A stretch of 18,353 nucleotides of DNA. Source: VFZP01 sp043730365 (GTDB taxonomy: Bacteria > Acidobacteriota > Terriglobia > Bryobacterales > Bryobacteraceae). Positions within the stretch are counted from its first letter, which is position 1; every line of letters begins with the position of its first letter. The notes beneath the pieces are model-generated. The model made no database searches and was not told the origin of the DNA. It saw only the letters and a list, made by a program, of their open reading frames with translations. The position numbers were made by a program, and so were the translations under genes. This document shows positions 15,075 through 18,353 of this stretch, piece by piece. The stretch covers positions 1 to 18,353 of the forward strand of contig JAYTKJ010000857.1 of the NCBI GenBank assembly GCA_043730365.1, written 5' to 3'.

Positions 15075-16391
15075 TTGACCAACAGCGGCGCGGAGTTGTA
15101 CCGAAAAGCGCGTAAGCGGATTCCGGGGGGGACGCAACTCCTCTCAAAGCGGCCTGAGATGTTCCTACCTGAGCAATGGCCCGCCTATTTTTCAGAAGCA
15201 CGCGGGGCCGAGGTTTGGGACCTCGACGGCCGGCGCTATGTCGATATGTCGATCGGCGGCATCGGCGCATGTGTGCTCGGGTATGCGGACCCGGACGTCG
15301 ACGAGGCGGTGATACATGCCATTGGCAAAGGAGTCGCCTGTACTCTCAACTGCCCGGAGGAAGCAGCGCTCGCCGATCTGTTGTGCGACCTCCACCCTTG
15401 GGCGGACATGGTTCGCTATCTGCGCTGCGGCGGTGAGGCCATGACGGCGGCGGTCCGCATCGCGCGGGCAAAAACGAAAAAGGACAAGATTGTTTTTTGC
15501 GGCTATCACGGCTGGCACGATTGGTATCTGGCGGCGAACCTCGCTCATGGAGAAAACCTGAGCGGCCATCTGTTGCCGGGGCTAGAGCCCGCGGGCGTAC
15601 CGCGCGCGCTGGCGGGCACCGCGATTCCGTTTCAGTACAACGACGTCGCGGGATTAGAGCGGGCCGTCGCCGCGGCGGGCGACGATCTAGCCGCAATCGT
15701 CATGGAGCCGATCCGGTCCACCGAACCCATGCCGGGATTCCTCGAGCGCGTTCGCGACGAAGCGCACCGCCGCCAGGCCCTGCTGGTCTTTGACGAGGTG
15801 AGCTCGGGATTTCGGCTCAATACAGGTGGCGCTCACCTGATGCTCGGCGTTCGGCCGGATATCGCGGTGTTGGCCAAGGCGATCGGCAACGGATATCCGA
15901 TGGCGGCCATCATCGGCACCGGCGAGGCGATGCAGGCGGCCCAGGAAACCTTCATCAGTTCCACGCACTGGACCGAACGCACGGGGCCTGCGGCGGCGCT
16001 GGCAACCTTGGCCAAGCACCAACGCCTCAACGTTGGACCGGAATTGGTTAAAACAGGATTGAGCGTGCAAGCGGTCTGGCGCCGCGCTGCCGCAGCCGCC
16101 GGATTGCCGATCACCGTGGCAGGCGGCTTGGCTCCGCTCTCGCGGTTCGCCTTCGATCTTCCTGACCCCGCGCCCGTTCGGACGCTGTTTACACAGATGA
16201 TGCTCGATCGCGGTTTCCTGGCCGGCACCGCGTTCTATTCGATGTATGCGCATCGCAGTGAACAGGTGGAACAATACGGGGCTGCCGTGACCGAAGCTTT
16301 TCATGAGCTGCGAAAAGCGCTCGACTCCGGGACGGTGGCGGAGGGTTTGCGTGGCTCCGTAGCGCATTCCGGATTTCATCGGCTGGCTTAG
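15075..16391 (+). CDS. Class III aminotransferase, glutamate-semialdehyde-aminomutase type
   Basis: A 438-residue PLP enzyme with TTG start. It opens with AELYRKARKRIPGGTQLLSKRPEMF, then DLDGRRYVDMS (49-59), the phosphate-binding GGEAM (119-123) followed by AVRIARA, GYHGWHDW (143-150), VMEPIRS (209-215), PLP aspartate D240 in VFDEVSSGFR, and Schiff-base lysine K268 in LAKAIGNGYP. These place it with glutamate-1-semialdehyde aminomutase-like enzymes. True HemL proteins have a different N-terminal signature after IPGG, and the residues here (TQLLSKRP) match relatives found in surface-sugar and secondary-metabolism clusters, so a role in haem synthesis is unlikely. It is cytoplasmic, with no signal. 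It lies 33 bases after the unknown exported gene. Its stop is separated from the convergent dioxygenase stop by one base. The amino donor and acceptor are unknown. Confidence 0.9.
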   Translation: MTNSGAELYRKARKRIPGGTQLLSKRPEMFLPEQWPAYFSEARGAEVWDLDGRRYVDMSIGGIGACVLGYADPDVDEAVIHAIGKGVACTLNCPEEAALADLLCDLHPWADMVRYLRCGGEAMTAAVRIARAKTKKDKIVFCGYHGWHDWYLAANLAHGENLSGHLLPGLEPAGVPRALAGTAIPFQYNDVAGLERAVAAAGDDLAAIVMEPIRSTEPMPGFLERVRDEAHRRQALLVFDEVSSGFRLNTGGAHLMLGVRPDIAVLAKAIGNGYPMAAIIGTGEAMQAAQETFISSTHWTERTGPAAALATLAKHQRLNVGPELVKTGLSVQAVWRRAAAAAGLPITVAGGLAPLSRFAFDLPDPAPVRTLFTQMMLDRGFLAGTAFYSMYAHRSEQVEQYGAAVTEAFHELRKALDSGTVAEGLRGSVAHSGFHRLA

Positions 16392-16392
16392 C

Positions 16393-17151
16393 TTAAGGAG
16401 AAACCGCGCGGGCTACGATGCCTTTGGCTTCATGCTGGCCCTGCAGAGCCGCTTGATATCGTGCCCGTGCCGGCTCGTCTGGCTTGGCGGCCTCCGAGAA
16501 AAATACACAGCCAATCGAACGTCGATGCCGCTCGCTCCGGTTGCTGCCGGCGTAGTGGATGGTGAGCGAGTGGTGAACCAGAATGTCGCCAGGCCTTGCC
16601 GCACAAAGTACCGCCTCGCCCAGTTCGGCCGGATCGGGCTCCAGTCCTTGCGAGAAGCCCAGCACCGAAGTGACACGATGCGGGAGCACGCCCAACCGAT
16701 GCGAACCGCGCACATAGCTCAAAGCCCCGTTGTCGGCATCCACCACATCGAGTGGAATCCAAAGGGTGCAGGCCAGATTCGGCTCCAGGCAAAAGTAAAA
16801 ACCATCCTGGTGAGGGGGAGTCGGCGTGCTGTTGCCCGGTGGTTTGCCGAAGTACTCGCATTGTTGCGGCGCCGCTGGTCCAATCAATAGCTCGGCCAGT
16901 CCCCGGACCTTCCCCGTGGCGTGCATCAATTCATGAAACGAGGGCTCCCGCTGCAGGCAGTTGGCTTGCTTGAGGGATGCCGGGTTGGCTGGATCCTCAT
17001 ACATCACTTCCGCCTTGCTTGCCTGTGGGGCCACGTCCCGCAGAAAGCGCGCCAGCCCCGCTTCCAGTTGCTTGACTTCGTCAGGCTCAAAGAAGCGCGG
17101 TATCACCACGAAACCGTCCCGGTCGAATTGATTCTTCCACTCACGATTCAT
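16393..17151 (-). CDS. PhyH-type Fe(II)/2-oxoglutarate dioxygenase
   Basis: A 252-residue enzyme of the phytanoyl-CoA dioxygenase-like family, cytoplasmic, hydroxylating an unknown substrate with Fe(II), oxygen and 2-oxoglutarate. The typical opening FDRDGFVVIPRFFEPDEVKQLE is at residues 9-30. The iron ligands are H114 and D116 in PPHQDGFYF and H199 in SLTIHYAGSNRSERHRRS, with R210 or R211 the likely 2-oxoglutarate arginine. The double-stranded helix segments LACTLWIPLDVVDADNGALSYVRGSH and ARPGDILVHH are clear. The ATG at 17151 is preferred because GGAAAGGG lies nine bases upstream. A GTG at 17193 would overlap the DUF1501 stop as GTGA and add 14 residues (IAEQTSGRKGRIA) without family character, so it is the alternative. 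Either way it is probably translated from the same message as the DUF1501 gene upstream. Confidence 0.9.
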   Translation of the reverse strand: MNREWKNQFDRDGFVVIPRFFEPDEVKQLEAGLARFLRDVAPQASKAEVMYEDPANPASLKQANCLQREPSFHELMHATGKVRGLAELLIGPAAPQQCEYFGKPPGNSTPTPPHQDGFYFCLEPNLACTLWIPLDVVDADNGALSYVRGSHRLGVLPHRVTSVLGFSQGLEPDPAELGEAVLCAARPGDILVHHSLTIHYAGSNRSERHRRSIGCVFFSEAAKPDEPARARYQAALQGQHEAKGIVARAVSP

Positions 17152-17160
17152 AGCGATTCG

Positions 17161-17168
17161 CCCTTTCC
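17161..17168 (-). promoter_or_regulatory. Ribosome binding site of the dioxygenase gene
   Basis: GGAAAGGG on the minus strand, nine bases before the ATG at 17151. It favours this start over the GTG at 17193, whose upstream sequence has no comparable purine-rich stretch. Confidence 0.5.
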
Positions 17169-17189
17169 GTCCACTCGTTTGCTCCGCAA

Positions 17190-18353
17190 TCACAACAGTT
17201 CTGCGATGGGCTCTCCAGTCTTGTCTTCCAGCGAGTTGGCAATCTTAATGGGGCGGCCGATCGGCGTGTCGTATTCCTTGGTCCAATCGATCCCAAAGGC
17301 TTTGTAAATGGTCGCGAACACATCGCCCATGCTCGTAGCGCGGCTCGTAATCTGAGCTCCCGTCTCGTCGCTGGAGCCAATCACCTGCCCGCCCTTGATG
17401 CCGCCTCCGCCCAGCGCGAGGGACCAGCACGTCGGCCAATGGTCACGGCCAAGGTCCGGGTTCACGAACGGAGTACGACCGAATTCCCCCATCGCCAGCA
17501 CTATAGTGGTTTCCAGTAGTCCGCGCGACTTCAGATCGTCCAGCAGCGCCGGCAGCGTTCGATCCAGCACCGGGCACAAACGGTCACGATGTCCTTCGTC
17601 GTTCCTGGCGTGAGTGTCCCACGAGTTACTGTGGAAGCCCGCCGCAGTTACAAAACGTGTCCCCGATTCCACCAACCGCCGGGCCAGCAGCGCACTTTGC
17701 CCGAATGCGTCCTTGCCATATCGCTCTTTCAGTTGGCCGGGTTCCTTGGACAAGTCGAACGCATTCTGAACCGCCGGATTAAGTAACATCTTCCAGGCCT
17801 GCGCCGTGAAGCCGTCCATATTGGCATGCTCCACGCCCTCGTACGCGGCGCGATAGTGGCTGTCCACTACTTTGAGAAATGCCTTACGATTCTCCACTCC
17901 CTGTTGCGAGACCGACTTGGGCAAACTCAGATCCGGCACCTGGAACCCACTTTTACTGGGATCCGGAACCGCCATCGGATCCACATCGGGGCCAAGGAAA
18001 CCCGACCGAAAATACTCCTCATACTGCCGGCTCTTTTCCCATTGAGGCACGAGCACGTGCGCAGGAACCCCATTGCGCTGGCCCATCTCTTTCGAGACCA
18101 CTGAGCCGAGGCTGGGAAAGTGCATCGCCGGATTCACCTCATGACCGGTGATCGCGTAGTGCGTGCCTTGAGGGTGATCGGAGCCCATGGTGTGCATAGA
18201 CCGCACAATGGAAAGCCTGTCCATTCGCTTGGCCGTATTCGGCAACAACTCGGTAATTTGAATACCTGGAACGTTAGTTGAAATCGGCTTGAACGCCGAA
18301 CTCGGCTTCGGGTCCCACGTGTCCACCTGACTTGGTCCGCCCTCTAGCCAGAG
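17190..18353 (-). CDS. DUF1501-family protein, N-terminus outside the window
   Basis: 387 residues of a DUF1501 protein, an alkaline-phosphatase/sulfatase-like fold of unknown activity that is abundant in Planctomycetota and Acidobacteriota, where it usually accompanies DUF1549/DUF1553 cytochrome-type proteins. The frame is open to the right edge, reading LWLEGGPSQVDTWDPKP, a normal near-N-terminal motif, so the GTG at 18326 is an internal valine, not a start. Other family marks are LSIVRSMHTMGSDHPQGTHYAITGH, GFHSNSWDTHARNDEGH, the metal-site-like GEFGRTPFVNPDLGRDHWP and GSSDETGAQI. The missing part should hold about 50-80 residues including the usual Tat signal. No cytochrome partner is in the window; here the downstream gene is a PhyH dioxygenase, which starts either four bases inside this gene's end or 38 bases after it. 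Confidence 0.9.
   Translation of the reverse strand, partial: LWLEGGPSQVDTWDPKPSSAFKPISTNVPGIQITELLPNTAKRMDRLSIVRSMHTMGSDHPQGTHYAITGHEVNPAMHFPSLGSVVSKEMGQRNGVPAHVLVPQWEKSRQYEEYFRSGFLGPDVDPMAVPDPSKSGFQVPDLSLPKSVSQQGVENRKAFLKVVDSHYRAAYEGVEHANMDGFTAQAWKMLLNPAVQNAFDLSKEPGQLKERYGKDAFGQSALLARRLVESGTRFVTAAGFHSNSWDTHARNDEGHRDRLCPVLDRTLPALLDDLKSRGLLETTIVLAMGEFGRTPFVNPDLGRDHWPTCWSLALGGGGIKGGQVIGSSDETGAQITSRATSMGDVFATIYKAFGIDWTKEYDTPIGRPIKIANSLEDKTGEPIAELL

Noticed and set aside
15075..16391. Naming the aminotransferase hemL
   Set aside because: The fold and PLP motifs match, but the N-terminal signature differs from true glutamate-1-semialdehyde aminomutases and no tetrapyrrole genes are nearby.
18326..18326. 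GTG at 18326 as the start of the DUF1501 gene
   Set aside because: The frame stays open to the window edge and the upstream residues LWLEGGPSQ belong to the family motif, so the gene begins outside the window.

Overview
The window looks like a piece of an acidobacterial chromosome, most likely from the Solibacter/Bryobacter group. This is an inference from gene content: a roughly 1150-residue Oar-like TonB-dependent receptor with an N-terminal carboxypeptidase-regulatory-like domain, a DUF1501 protein, several twin-arginine-exported proteins of families typical of Acidobacteriota and Planctomycetota, and GC-rich coding sequence. No RNA gene, CRISPR array, insertion sequence or phage gene was seen. 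Coding density is very high and no gene-free stretch exceeds about 140 bases.

Layout: thirteen genes in alternating divergent and convergent blocks. Block 1 (minus, 1-1558) is a class III aminotransferase with two frameshifts, followed with no gap by the start of a sodium:solute symporter that leaves the window. Block 2 (plus, 1700-5145) holds a YhcH/YjgK/YiaL-family protein with an export-like N-terminus, a lipoprotein GH33 sialidase with complete catalytic residues, and a Tat-exported BNR-repeat protein that lacks the sialidase arginine motif. Block 3 (minus, 5142-8597) is the Oar-like receptor. Block 4 (plus, 8596-11843) is a two-module amidohydrolase whose second module is degenerate, and a Tat-exported protein of unknown function. 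Block 5 (minus, 11840-13486) is an exported amidase-signature enzyme. Block 6 (plus, 13542-16391) is an uncharacterised exported protein and a class III aminotransferase of the glutamate-semialdehyde-aminomutase type. Block 7 (minus, 16393-18353) is a DUF1501 protein cut by the window edge and a PhyH-type dioxygenase.

The genes suggest a scavenging locus for amino sugars or acylated amines: outer-membrane uptake (Oar receptor), extracytoplasmic release (sialidase, amidase, amidohydrolase), a YhcH protein of a family repeatedly linked to sialic-acid catabolism, an inner-membrane symporter and aminotransferases. That joint role is inference; only the sialidase plus YhcH pair is a well-known association.

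The junctions are the most unusual part. Two convergent pairs share the same four bases TTAG, read as TAG on one strand and TAA on the other. The Oar receptor and the amidohydrolase start divergently on the same CATG, so neither has an intergenic leader. The 141-base divergent region 1559-1699 carries two plausible promoters, a 9-base-period direct repeat over one -10 element, and a palindrome plus repeat flanking the other promoter.
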